In this document: positions 34,852-43,618 of the stretch, piece by piece | How positions within the stretch are numbered: the stretch's first letter is position 1 | Layout: each line of letters starts with the position of its first letter | From: CAYRIY01 sp964424335 | Lineage (GTDB): Bacteria; Bacillota; Limnochordia; DTU080; RSA5 | DNA: 64,000 nucleotides | Direction: 5' to 3' | Assembly (NCBI GenBank): GCA_964424335.1 | Contig: CAYRIY010000001.1 | Span: forward strand, 1 to 64,000 | Translations under genes and position numbers: made by a program | The notes under the pieces: model-generated | Seen by the model: the letters and a program-made list of their open reading frames with translations, nothing else | What the model was told of the DNA's origin: nothing | The model's database searches: none

Positions 34852-36858
34852 ATGACTCGGTGGATCGCAGGCGTGACCGTCGCACTCTTGCTGCTCCTTG
34901 TCGAAGGAGCGGCGAAAGGCGCGCCATTTGAGCTTCACGGATACCTGTCGTTTATCGAAGCGGATCATCAAGGGTTCATCGAGCATCGATACGCCTGGAG
35001 TCTCGAGCCCGGCGCCGGCATTCGCGCCGAGCTCGAGGCCGACTTCGAACCTTACCTCGAAATCGTCGACGAGCGCGGCGAGCTCGTTGCCCGAGCAGAC
35101 GACAATGTGGATGTCCACATCGCTAGATTGGGTTTGGAGAGCGGCAAGGGCGGCCCGTACTTCATACGCGTGACCTCGACCTCAGGGGATGAGACGGGCG
35201 CGTACACGCTTCGCCTATGGCCGGTGCTGGAAAACCTCGACGCGCTGCCGGGCGTCGAGCCGCCAAGACCTGTGCCCCCGTCACGCAGCGATATCGTGGA
35301 CCGCGGCGCCTTGTTTGAAAGCGAGATCCAATCTGGTTTCGTCGATTTCGCGGGCCAAATTGCCCGGCACGCGATTTCGGCTCCCCCTGGCGGCGGGGTC
35401 TTTGACGTCTGGCTTTTTTCCGACCACGATTTTGATTTGTACGGGGCCGTACTCCAGGGCGGCGCCGTGATCTTTGATACCGCGTCCAAAAGGGCATATG
35501 GATACGAGCACGTTCGTCTCGTCGCCCCGGAGGGCGACGAATCCATCGTAATTCACGTCGCCCTCTTTGAGCCGTACACGGAGGTAGCGCCCTACCACCT
35601 GCTCGTGCGCAGGCAGGCCGTGGAAGGGTCGGTTCAAGTCGATCCGGGCGAGGCGCCATCACTTGCCAGGGACATGCCTTATGCCGGCCGACTCGCTGCG
35701 GGCGAGCGCGTCGGGGCGACAATACATCCAGCGAGTTTTACCACGCAAAGTTGGACCTTTTATGTGCCGCCGGGCACGCGGCACATTGAAATCGGACTGT
35801 TCGACGCCGATCGGGATCTCGAGCTCTCGGTCGAACCTGGGTGGACCCCGAGTCCATACGGGATGGAACACAGATTTCGAAGCGCAACGCGCCGTTGGAA
35901 CGACCGTATCGTCATCGATGCGGATCTGACTGACGAGGAAACCAGCGACCTGCCGCCTGGAATATACACGGTCGCAGTGTGGCCCGCGGGCGCAGAAGCC
36001 CAGGCCGAAGCCCGGGCCGAAGCCCCGGCTGAGGAGCATTGGGCTCGTGGCAGGGGGGAGAGCCCAGAAGTCCGGTACTCGATTCAACTCGAGGTGGAAA
36101 GGCGGTTGCCGCCGTCCTCGGCGTACGTCGGCTTTACGGACGAAGCGTTGGAGGCGATGCAGGGCGCGGAGCGCGCGCGCCTTGCAACCGTTTGGATCGA
36201 GAGTGATTTTCACTGGGGCGTCGGCGCCTTGGTGTCGCCCGAAGGCCTGATTCTGACGAACTACAGCGCAGTCTATGACTGTCACCCTGATCTATCCGCG
36301 CCGGTCGGGTGCATCGGAGACGGGATAGGCCCGCGATCGTTTGAATCAGCCGAGGAATACTTGGTTTGGACGCTCGACCGTGCAAGTGGCCTTGCCAGGC
36401 AGCAGTTCGTCGCGGAAGTGATCGCGGCGCTCCCTCGCTACGACTTGGCGCTGCTCAAAATCGTGCGCGATGTGGACGGCAACCCCGCGCCGGATTTTGC
36501 CGCCGGCAACGTGCCTCGCTTTCCTTACCTTCGCCTTGGCGTGACCGAGCGCTCGCCGGGCCCACCGGTCGTGACAGCGCTCGGATTTCCCGAGGGAGCG
36601 TGGAGTGGGAGGTTTGTCGCGCGTCCGATCGCGACCTTCGACGTCACTGTACACGACCGTCCATTTCCACTCTTTGAGATCGACGGCCGCGACCCCCGCT
36701 GGCAATCCGGCGCATTGCTCGTAGCTCCGGAGTACGGGGTGCTCCTTGGGCTAATCACACAGCGGCAGCGCCTTCATGGGGCCGATGAGTCTTGGGTCGC
36801 CGTGCCAACCGAGCTTGTCCCCGCCCAATGGTTGACGAGCGCGCACGAAACGCCATAA
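34852..36858 (+). CDS. Secreted trypsin-fold protein, probably catalytically dead
   Basis: 668 residues; ATG 34852 has GGAGG 8 nt upstream. A signal peptide (GVTVALLLLLVEGAAKGA) is followed by what look like three beta-sandwich modules reminiscent of PPC domains (GPYFIRV and GAYTLRL in the first), an alanine/glutamate-rich linker, and a C-terminal trypsin-like domain near residue 440. The usual TNxHVV is here ILTNYSAV, so the catalytic histidine is missing; the aspartate (YDLALLKIV) is kept; GDSGGP is WQSGALL. It may bind rather than cut polypeptides. No exact family was recognised. Confidence 0.7.
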   Translation: MTRWIAGVTVALLLLLVEGAAKGAPFELHGYLSFIEADHQGFIEHRYAWSLEPGAGIRAELEADFEPYLEIVDERGELVARADDNVDVHIARLGLESGKGGPYFIRVTSTSGDETGAYTLRLWPVLENLDALPGVEPPRPVPPSRSDIVDRGALFESEIQSGFVDFAGQIARHAISAPPGGGVFDVWLFSDHDFDLYGAVLQGGAVIFDTASKRAYGYEHVRLVAPEGDESIVIHVALFEPYTEVAPYHLLVRRQAVEGSVQVDPGEAPSLARDMPYAGRLAAGERVGATIHPASFTTQSWTFYVPPGTRHIEIGLFDADRDLELSVEPGWTPSPYGMEHRFRSATRRWNDRIVIDADLTDEETSDLPPGIYTVAVWPAGAEAQAEARAEAPAEEHWARGRGESPEVRYSIQLEVERRLPPSSAYVGFTDEALEAMQGAERARLATVWIESDFHWGVGALVSPEGLILTNYSAVYDCHPDLSAPVGCIGDGIGPRSFESAEEYLVWTLDRASGLARQQFVAEVIAALPRYDLALLKIVRDVDGNPAPDFAAGNVPRFPYLRLGVTERSPGPPVVTALGFPEGAWSGRFVARPIATFDVTVHDRPFPLFEIDGRDPRWQSGALLVAPEYGVLLGLITQRQRLHGADESWVAVPTELVPAQWLTSAHETP

Positions 36859-36902
36859 AATTCATGGTGTATTAAACCTCGCCGCGAGTAGGAGAGCGAA
36901 CT

Positions 36903-38102
36903 TTGGATGCGAGTATGAGCCTGAGAGAGCTGATCAGTCGTCATGGGCCGATCTTGAGCCACCTTGTCGATCACGGTCCTACGACTCGGTCTCACCTTGT
37001 CGAACTTGCGGGCGTCGCGCAGCCGACCGTCACCCGCTGGGTCGGCGAACTCATTGAAGAAGGCGTTGTGGTGGAACTGGGCGCCCTTGAAGAGCCGGAT
37101 CGTCCGGGGCGGCCCTCGGTGTTGATCGACCTACTCCCCGAGGCGGGTTACATCGCTGCGATGCACCTTTGCCGGGGTTTTTCGGAAGTCGGTTGCATCA
37201 ATCTCAAAGGCGAAGTCGTCTTCAAACACACGCTTTGGGAGCGAGTCGACCATACAAATGGCGACGTCGATGCCATCGATCACGCGGTAGAGACGCTCTT
37301 TCGTCTCATTGACGAACGTGGCGTTCCCAGGGAGCGATTGCTCGGCCTTGGCGTCGCCGTGTCGGGTTTGGTCGGGGCCATGGGCCGTGAGCTGCGCCTC
37401 CATATGTCCGGTGACCGATTGCAGGCCACGGAGGTCCCGGTCTTAGAGACCATCGAGCGGCTCGTGGCGGTCCCGGTTTCGATATCGACGAACGCGTGGG
37501 CGATGGCCCTTGGCGAGCGCCTGTTCGGAAATAAAGAGACCAATTTCGCATTGATCTGGGTTAACGAGGGCGTCGGATCCGCGGTGGTGATTGACGGCCG
37601 ACTTCACCAAGGCCGAGGGGCGGCCGGGGAAATCGGGCACGTCAAGGTGGCTTCGGACTCGATTCTTTGCGAATGCGGTAGGGCCGGGTGCCTCGCCGCA
37701 GTCGTCTCCGAACGTCGGATCGTAGACCGCTATCAAGGCGGTACGGAGGGCCTTTGGGGCGTCGTTCGAGACGCCAATCACGGCAATCCTACGGCCAGAT
37801 CCATTCTCGATGAGTGCGCACGCGCGATCGGCGCCGCCTGCGTGCCGATCGTCGACCTTCTTGACCTGGACGCTATCGTACTTGCAGGTCCCATCTTCTC
37901 CAACCCGGAGGTGCCTTGGCACATCGATCGATTCGTCAACGAGAACGCATTCTTGGCCCGCCTTCACGGGGTACGAGTGCTTCCGACGCTTCTTGGGCGA
38001 GACATCGCAATCGTGGGGGCGGCGAGTCTCGTTTACGGTGAATTGTTGGGCTCCCGGCACTCGGACAAATTGACAAAAATGCCGCGGCATGCTAAAGTAT
38101 GA
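36903..38102 (+). CDS. ROK family transcriptional regulator with degenerate kinase site
   Basis: 399 residues, TTG start with AGGAGA. An N-terminal winged helix (TTRSHLVELAGVAQPTVTRW) precedes a ROK domain. The usual DxGGTK ATP-binding loop is replaced by IAAMHLCRGFSEVG, so kinase activity is unlikely. The zinc motif is partly kept (GHVKVASDSILCECGRAGCL) but the following glutamate is alanine. It probably represses or activates genes in response to a sugar. The next promoter, with a 12-bp palindrome, begins within its last codons. Confidence 0.85.
   Translation: MDASMSLRELISRHGPILSHLVDHGPTTRSHLVELAGVAQPTVTRWVGELIEEGVVVELGALEEPDRPGRPSVLIDLLPEAGYIAAMHLCRGFSEVGCINLKGEVVFKHTLWERVDHTNGDVDAIDHAVETLFRLIDERGVPRERLLGLGVAVSGLVGAMGRELRLHMSGDRLQATEVPVLETIERLVAVPVSISTNAWAMALGERLFGNKETNFALIWVNEGVGSAVVIDGRLHQGRGAAGEIGHVKVASDSILCECGRAGCLAAVVSERRIVDRYQGGTEGLWGVVRDANHGNPTARSILDECARAIGAACVPIVDLLDLDAIVLAGPIFSNPEVPWHIDRFVNENAFLARLHGVRVLPTLLGRDIAIVGAASLVYGELLGSRHSDKLTKMPRHAKV
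38070..38098 (+). promoter_or_regulatory. Strong promoter with palindrome in the spacer
   Basis: TTGACA (38070-38075), a 17-nt spacer and TAAAGT (38093-38098) preceded by TGC. The spacer contains the perfect palindrome ATGCCGCGGCAT (38079-38090), a position where a bound repressor would block RNA polymerase. It drives the aminotransferase gene and probably the Tm-1-like pair. Confidence 0.65.
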
Positions 38103-38158
38103 CTAGTTTTATGCTTTGTGAATAAAAAGGCCTCAACATGGTGAAAGGGTGTTATCCG

Positions 38159-39376
38159 ATGTCGAAGCTGGCCGTCAACGGAGGTTCACCCGTTCGCACG
38201 GAGCCGTTTCCAAACTGGCCCCAGTGGACGGACGCGGAGCGAAAGAATGTGCTCGAGGTGCTGGAGAGCGGAAATTGGTTTCGATTCTATGGGGATCGCG
38301 TCGCCGAGTTTGAGAAGCGCTTTGGGGAGTATCATGACGGAAAATACGCGCTTGCGGTATCGAGCGGAACGGCCGCGCTCGAGGTTTGTATGGCCGCGCT
38401 CGGGGTCGGACCTGGAGATGAAGTGATCGTGCCTTGCTACACCTTTGTCGCCACGGCGACCGCCGTGATCCACGCCGGCGCCACGCCGGTCTATGCGGAT
38501 GTGAGCTTGGACGACTTCAACATCGATCTGGATTCCGTCGCTCAATTGATCACGCCCCGCACCAAGGGAATGATCGTGGTGCATTTCGGCGGCTGTCCTT
38601 GCGACATGGACAAAGTGATCGCCTTTGCCAAAGAGCGTGGACTTTGGGTGGTCGAAGATGCGGCTCATGCGCACGGAGGCAAGTGGGCGGGGCGGGGAAT
38701 GGGCTCGTTTGGAGACGCCGCCGGTTTCAGCTTTCAAAACAGCAAGAATATCACTGCCGGCGAAGGCGGCCTCTTCATGACCAACGACGAGGCGCTCATG
38801 AACCGGGCCTTCTCATTCCACAGCTACGGTCAGCGCACGGGTTATCCGTGGTACTCGCATCATATCGTCAGTCGCAACCTCAGGATGACCGAATGGCAGG
38901 GAGCGATCCTCCTCGCGCAGCTCGATCGCCTCGAGGAGCAGACAAAGCTGCGCCTCGAAAACGCGCAGAAGCTCGACGCCGCGATTTCCGCCATTGCGGG
39001 CCTTGCCACGGTGGGCAGCTCCGATCCGCGTGCGAGTGAGCGAGCCTATCACCTGTACCAGTTTCGATATGCACCGGGAATTCCGGGCGTCTCGCGACAG
39101 CGGTTTCTCGAGGCTCTAATCGCCGAGGGTGTACCATGTTCGGCCGGATACCCTGTTCCATTATATAAGCAGCCTTTTATGGAGGAAGTCGCGCCGCCCG
39201 AGGGTCAAGGAGCATACAACCAGCTCCATTTGCCAAACGCCGAGGCCGCTTGCAGGGAGGCGATCTGGCTATCGCAGTCGCTTCTCCTCGGCACCGAGAA
39301 GGATACGCAAGACATCATCGATGCGATCACGAAGGTGGTCGAAAACGCGTCAGAGCTGCAATCGGCTGCAAGTTAG
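38159..39376 (+). CDS. DegT/DnrJ/EryC1/StrS family aminotransferase
   Basis: 405 residues from ATG 38159 (AAAGGGTG upstream). PLP-dependent sugar-aminotransferase fold: GDEVIVPCYTFVATATAV, VVEDAAHAHGGKW and the PLP lysine in FSFQNSKNITAGEGG. Most members aminate keto-sugar nucleotides or inosose-like cyclitols. The opening KLAVNGGSPVRTEPFPNWP resembles the inosamine/AHBA-type subgroup. The substrate is unknown; the neighbours are ROK and Tm-1-like genes rather than nucleotide-sugar genes. Confidence 0.88.
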   Translation: MSKLAVNGGSPVRTEPFPNWPQWTDAERKNVLEVLESGNWFRFYGDRVAEFEKRFGEYHDGKYALAVSSGTAALEVCMAALGVGPGDEVIVPCYTFVATATAVIHAGATPVYADVSLDDFNIDLDSVAQLITPRTKGMIVVHFGGCPCDMDKVIAFAKERGLWVVEDAAHAHGGKWAGRGMGSFGDAAGFSFQNSKNITAGEGGLFMTNDEALMNRAFSFHSYGQRTGYPWYSHHIVSRNLRMTEWQGAILLAQLDRLEEQTKLRLENAQKLDAAISAIAGLATVGSSDPRASERAYHLYQFRYAPGIPGVSRQRFLEALIAEGVPCSAGYPVPLYKQPFMEEVAPPEGQGAYNQLHLPNAEAACREAIWLSQSLLLGTEKDTQDIIDAITKVVENASELQSAAS

Positions 39377-39419
39377 GTGTTTCCAAGCGTCTCGCTGAGG
39401 TCTTTAGCGGACGTTGTCC

Positions 39420-39461
39420 AAGGGCCGCGCATGTTGAACGTCGTCCACGTGCGCGGCCCTT
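39420..39461 (+). terminator. Hairpin after the aminotransferase gene
   Basis: AAGGGCCGCGCA (39420-39431) pairs perfectly with TGCGCGGCCCTT (39450-39461). There is only TGTCCGTT after it, so it may be a weak terminator or an mRNA-protecting hairpin between the aminotransferase and the Tm-1-like gene. The rest of the 242-nt gap shows nothing else. Confidence 0.5.
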
Positions 39462-39618
39462 GTCCGTTAATCTCGGCAATCCGGGACTCGCTCGTCTCCA
39501 CTTCTTGCCACTAAAGAGGACTGATAACTGTTTTGTATCTCGTTTTTGGAAGGTCTTCTGCGCAAGGCCGGTGAAGATTAGACTCGAACACGAGGATACG
39601 AAAGCGAGGGAACGTACG

Positions 39619-40851
39619 ATGGGTAAAGTGATTGCACTGCTCGGCGCCTTTGATACCAAGGGCGAAGAGTACGCCTACGTCAAGAGACTGATCGAGGCCA
39701 AGGGACATCGCGTTCTTACGATCGATACGGGCGTGCTTGGCGATCCGAAACACATCGAGCCGGATGTCGGCGCCGACGAGGTCGCTCGGGCGGGAGGAGC
39801 GTCGCTAAAGGCGATGCGCGAAGCCAAGGATCGCGGACAGGCCATGCAAGTGATGAGCCAGGGCGCGGCGCTCCTCGTGCGTCAACTGTATGACGAGGGG
39901 CGCTTCTCCGGCATCCTGGGCATGGGAGGGACCGGCGGTTCGTCGGTCATCAGCGCCGCCATGCGGAATCTCCCGGTCGGCGTTCCCAAACTGCTCGTTT
40001 CTACGGCGGCGAGCGGCAATACAGCGCCGTACGTCGGCACCCGCGACGTGACGCTGATGCCGTCGATCGTCGATGTGGCGGGAATCAACCGCATCAGCGA
40101 GATCATCTTTGCAAGGGCCGCAGGGGCAATTTGCGGAATGGTCGAGATCGACGTAAGACCTTCGAGTGAGTCGCGCCCGCTCATCGCCGCCACGATGTTC
40201 GGTAACACCACGGAATGTGTCGACATGTGCCGGGAGGCCTTGACAAAGCAAGGGTACGAAGTTCTCGTCTTTCACTGCACCGGAACGGGCGGGCGCACGA
40301 TGGAAGGTTTGGTGCAGGACGGCTTGATCGCCGGTGTGCTCGATATCACCACCACTGAGTGGGCCGACGAAATCTGCGAAGGCGCCGTGTTTAGCGCCGG
40401 TCCGACACGCCTCGAGGCGGCGGGTGAGGTCGGCATTCCCCATCTGATCGTCCCGGGCTGCGTCGACATGGCCAATTACGGCCCGATCGACACGATTCCC
40501 GCCAAATACGCCGGTCGCAAGTTTTACGAGTGGAATCCAAGCGTCACCCTCATGCGCACGACGCCCGAGGAGAACGAACGATTAGGCAAAATCTTCGCTG
40601 AAAAAGCGAACAAGGCGACGGGGCCGGTCGCCTTCTTGCTCCCCTTGCGAGGCGTTTCGATTTTGGACAGCGAAGGGCAACCGTTTTGGTGGCCCGAGGC
40701 CGACCGCGCGATGTTTGAAGCGATCAAGGCAAACGTCAAACCTCACATTCGCGTCGAAGAGATCGACGCCAACATCAACGATCCGGCCTTCGCAAAGCGG
40801 GCGGTCGCGATGTTTACCGAATTGATCGAGCAATCGAGGGCGGAAAACTAA
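39619..40851 (+). CDS. Tm-1-like ATP-binding protein (UPF0261)
   Basis: 410 residues from ATG 39619. VIALLGAFDTKGEEYAYVK, LGMGGTGGSSVISAAMRNLP, STAASGNTAPYVGTRDVTLM and GNTTECVDM are typical of UPF0261, whose fold in tomato Tm-1 binds ATP. In that plant protein this domain is fused to a TIM-barrel domain; here the second half is the next gene, 26 nt downstream. The catabolic role in bacteria is unknown. It probably shares a transcript with the TIM-barrel gene. Confidence 0.88.
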   Translation: MGKVIALLGAFDTKGEEYAYVKRLIEAKGHRVLTIDTGVLGDPKHIEPDVGADEVARAGGASLKAMREAKDRGQAMQVMSQGAALLVRQLYDEGRFSGILGMGGTGGSSVISAAMRNLPVGVPKLLVSTAASGNTAPYVGTRDVTLMPSIVDVAGINRISEIIFARAAGAICGMVEIDVRPSSESRPLIAATMFGNTTECVDMCREALTKQGYEVLVFHCTGTGGRTMEGLVQDGLIAGVLDITTTEWADEICEGAVFSAGPTRLEAAGEVGIPHLIVPGCVDMANYGPIDTIPAKYAGRKFYEWNPSVTLMRTTPEENERLGKIFAEKANKATGPVAFLLPLRGVSILDSEGQPFWWPEADRAMFEAIKANVKPHIRVEEIDANINDPAFAKRAVAMFTELIEQSRAEN

Positions 40852-40877
40852 AGACCAGCAGAAGGGGCGAAGCGAAC

Positions 40878-41708
40878 GTGGCATTTACGAGAGAGCAAGT
40901 GATCGAAAGGCTTAGAAAGAGGATTGAACGAGGCGAGCCGATCATCGGGGGCGGAGCCGGAACGGGGATATCGGCAAAGTGTGAAGAGATGGGCGGCATC
41001 GACCTCATCGTCATTTACAACTCTGGTCGTTTCCGCATGGCCGGTCGGGGCTCGCTTGCCGGCTGCATGCCATACGGCGACGCGAACGCGATCGTGATGG
41101 AGATGGCGGGCGAGGTGCTGACGGTCGTTAAAGACACGCCCGTGCTTGCAGGCGTATGCGGCACCGATCCCTTCCGTCTGATGGACAAGTTCTTAAAGAG
41201 CGTGGTCGAGGCCGGCTTCTCCGGCGTCCAAAATTTCCCGACCGTTGGCTTAATGGACGGTTTGTACCGTCAAAACCTCGAGGAGACGGGCATGGGGTAT
41301 GGACTCGAGGTGGAGATGATTCGCACGGCGCACGAGATGGACATATTCACGACGCCTTACGTCTTCAACGTCGACGAGGCGCGCCTCATGGCAGAGGCCG
41401 GCGCGGACGTCATCGTCGCGCACATGGGGCTGACGACCAAAGGTTCGATCGGCGCTGCGACAGCGATCACGCTCGAAGAGTGCCCTAAGAAGATCCAGGA
41501 GATCGCGGACGCAGCCAAGGAAATCAACCCGGATGTCATCGTGCTTTGCCACGGGGGGCCCATTTCGGAGCCGGAGGATGCCAAGTACGTGCTTGCGAAC
41601 ACCAAGGGCGTACACGGGTTTTACGGAGCGTCGAGCATGGAGCGCCTGCCTACGGAGGTTGCGATCACGAATCAAGTGAAGGCCTTCCGATCGATTCAAC
41701 TGGGATAG
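40878..41708 (+). CDS. Phosphoenolpyruvate hydrolase family (TIM-barrel) protein
   Basis: 276 residues, GTG start, GAAGGGGCGAAGCG upstream. EPIIGGGAGTGISAKCEEMG, LIVIYNSGRFRMAGRGSLAG and GVCGTDPFRLMD are characteristic of the phosphoenolpyruvate mutase-like family found next to UPF0261 genes. It corresponds to the C-terminal half of plant Tm-1. The reaction is unproven: homologues are annotated as PEP hydrolases, but the context suggests action on a sugar-acid-derived substrate. Confidence 0.85.
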   Translation: MAFTREQVIERLRKRIERGEPIIGGGAGTGISAKCEEMGGIDLIVIYNSGRFRMAGRGSLAGCMPYGDANAIVMEMAGEVLTVVKDTPVLAGVCGTDPFRLMDKFLKSVVEAGFSGVQNFPTVGLMDGLYRQNLEETGMGYGLEVEMIRTAHEMDIFTTPYVFNVDEARLMAEAGADVIVAHMGLTTKGSIGAATAITLEECPKKIQEIADAAKEINPDVIVLCHGGPISEPEDAKYVLANTKGVHGFYGASSMERLPTEVAITNQVKAFRSIQLG

Positions 41709-41780
41709 CGCTGCATTGTAAACAGTTCCCAGGGCCGCCGCCGACAGGAACGAAGCTCAAAACCAGGGAATCCGCCAATC

Positions 41781-42665
41781 ATGTGGTGGACCTCCTTGGC
41801 GCGCTTTTGGACGATTGTTGGATGTATGTTGCTGCTAACCTCGGTTTTGGCATCGGCAAACGGGCGGGAGGACGGGACATTGCGCGTCGTCACCTACAAC
41901 ATACGCCATGCACTCGGGATGGACGGGGTTCTGGACCTTGAGCGCATCGGGGCGGTCCTCCTAGCAATACGACCAGATGTCGTCGCCCTAAACGAGGTGG
42001 ATCAAGGTCTGCTCCGGAGTCGGCGGGTCGATCAAGCCCGTGCTTTGGCCGAACAACTCGGCATGCACTACGCGTTCGGGCCAAACCTCCGGTTCCTTGG
42101 AGGAGCGTACGGAAACGCAATTCTAAGCCGTTTTCCGATTCGCTCCTACGAGAATGTGCACCTAAAGGCCAAAGGGCGCGAGCAGCGCGGCCTACTCCAC
42201 GCCGTATTGCATGTAGACGGCGCACCGCTTCACGTGTTGACGACCCATCTCGAGGTGAGGTTGCCGGAGATTCGCGATGCTCAAATAACCGAAATAGCAG
42301 AGTACGTGAGGCTGCTGGACGGCCCGGTCGTACTCATGGGGGATTTCAATTCGGACGCGGGAATGCCCAAGCTCGCAGAGAAGCTTTCTTCCATATTGCA
42401 GGACGCTTGGGTCGTTCAGCGCCATTACTTTCCCGAGGCTGTCGGCATCTCGGACGGCGCTAGCCAGGTGGGAAGTCCCACGTTTCCCAGCCGCTCGCCG
42501 ACGAAGAGGATTGATTACATTTTCGTCTCCGATCATCTCCTGCCCACGGGCCCGCGATCGGTGCGGACGGTTGCGTCGGATGCGTCCGATCACCTGCCGC
42601 TCGTAGCGGACCTGAAGTTAGCCGCGGAGCCTTACGTGACGGTTTTGGGACCGGGGGGGACCTGA
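41781..42665 (+). CDS. Secreted endonuclease/exonuclease/phosphatase family protein
   Basis: 294 residues. A signal peptide or anchor (FWTIVGCMLLLTSVLASANG) is followed by the EEP fold: VVTYNIRHALG, VVALNEVDQG, THLEVRLPEIRD, LMGDFNSDAG, KRIDYIFVSD and ASDHLPLVADL. The residues correspond to the metal-binding Asn/Glu and the catalytic Asp/His of DNase I-like enzymes. Secreted members are usually sphingomyelinase- or phosphodiesterase-like; the substrate is unknown. It ends before a hairpin facing the convergent sugar operon. Confidence 0.88.
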   Translation: MWWTSLARFWTIVGCMLLLTSVLASANGREDGTLRVVTYNIRHALGMDGVLDLERIGAVLLAIRPDVVALNEVDQGLLRSRRVDQARALAEQLGMHYAFGPNLRFLGGAYGNAILSRFPIRSYENVHLKAKGREQRGLLHAVLHVDGAPLHVLTTHLEVRLPEIRDAQITEIAEYVRLLDGPVVLMGDFNSDAGMPKLAEKLSSILQDAWVVQRHYFPEAVGISDGASQVGSPTFPSRSPTKRIDYIFVSDHLLPTGPRSVRTVASDASDHLPLVADLKLAAEPYVTVLGPGGT

Positions 42666-42708
42666 GAGCAAAGCATCGGACAGCCCGCCGATAGGAACGA
42701 TCAATGAG

Positions 42709-42747
42709 AAACCGCCGCCCGCTTTGCTCGCAGCGGTGCGGCGGTTC
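42709..42747. terminator. Bidirectional terminator between convergent units
   Basis: AACCGCCGC and GCGGCGGTT are perfect 9-bp arms around a 19-nt loop. The EEP gene ends 44 nt before it on the plus strand and the epimerase gene ends 50 nt after it on the minus strand. The flanks are A-rich on the left and lack a strong T-tract on the right. Confidence 0.6.
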
Positions 42748-42796
42748 CCTAAAAGTGATTAACTTGGCCTATAGCCGACCAACTTCAGCCGATCGA

Positions 42797-43546
42797 TCAA
42801 TAACCGGCCATTTTCAGTAGAGCTCTAGCTTCGGGAAGGTGTGGATTGCGCTCCATGGGGGGGATCTCGAGGCATCCCCTGCCTTGGAAGCCGGCGTCTT
42901 CGAGAATCTCTCTCACTTCGACGAGGGGCATCGCCGCCAGGGGCGCGGTCGGGCCGCCCTTGATGTGGAGCTGCGCCGTGACGGGCGCGCAGATCCGCGC
43001 TTGCTCGATCGGATTCTCGCCGACGTACAAGCAATTGCCCATGTCGAAGTAGACGCCGAGTGCCGGGTGGCCCAGCGCCTTCACCAATTTAGCCAAGGTG
43101 TAGGGCTTGAACCTGCCTACGTGTTCAAAGGCGAGGGTGACTCCTGCCGCCTGAGCTTCATCGGCCACTGCGGTTAGCTCATCGCGGTAAACGGAGATGT
43201 ACTCGTGGATTTCGGTCGATTGCTCTGCGATGGCAACCAGCACCGTGTCCCCGCCGATCGCCCGCGTAAAGGCGATGAACTTGCGCAGGTCGTCGAGGAT
43301 CGCTCGGCGTTCGTCGGCCGGTTGGGCCGCAAAGCCTGGAAAATGCCCCATGCTGGTGGATAGGATGGGGAGGCCCGTATCCTCGATCAACTGCCGATAC
43401 GATGCTTCCTCGTCGTCCGTCAAGGAGCGTATCTCCTCTTTCGAAAGCGCGAGCTCCAAAAAGTCGTAATTGAACCCCCGCAAAATCTCCATCTTTTGCG
43501 CCAGCGATTCACCCGCCACACAACCTTGACGCGCACCCAAGAGCAT
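42797..43546 (-). CDS. Sugar phosphate isomerase/epimerase family (TIM-barrel) protein
   Basis: 249 residues, ATG with AAGGAGG. It shows the AP endonuclease 2/xylose isomerase-like fold: FLELALSKEEI, FEHVGRF, YFDMGNCLYVGENP and QLHIKG with the metal-site Glu/Asp/His. Family members isomerise keto-sugars or inositol derivatives. It is the last gene of the minus-strand operon, following the Gfo/Idh/MocA oxidoreductase, a frequent pairing in inositol- and sugar-catabolic clusters. Confidence 0.87.
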   Translation of the reverse strand: MLLGARQGCVAGESLAQKMEILRGFNYDFLELALSKEEIRSLTDDEEASYRQLIEDTGLPILSTSMGHFPGFAAQPADERRAILDDLRKFIAFTRAIGGDTVLVAIAEQSTEIHEYISVYRDELTAVADEAQAAGVTLAFEHVGRFKPYTLAKLVKALGHPALGVYFDMGNCLYVGENPIEQARICAPVTAQLHIKGGPTAPLAAMPLVEVREILEDAGFQGRGCLEIPPMERNPHLPEARALLKMAGY

Positions 43547-43618
43547 GAGGCATCCTCCTTAAACCCCTATTGGATCATTGGACAACGACAATACCGAAAA
43601 TTCTCTTTCGGCTCACAC

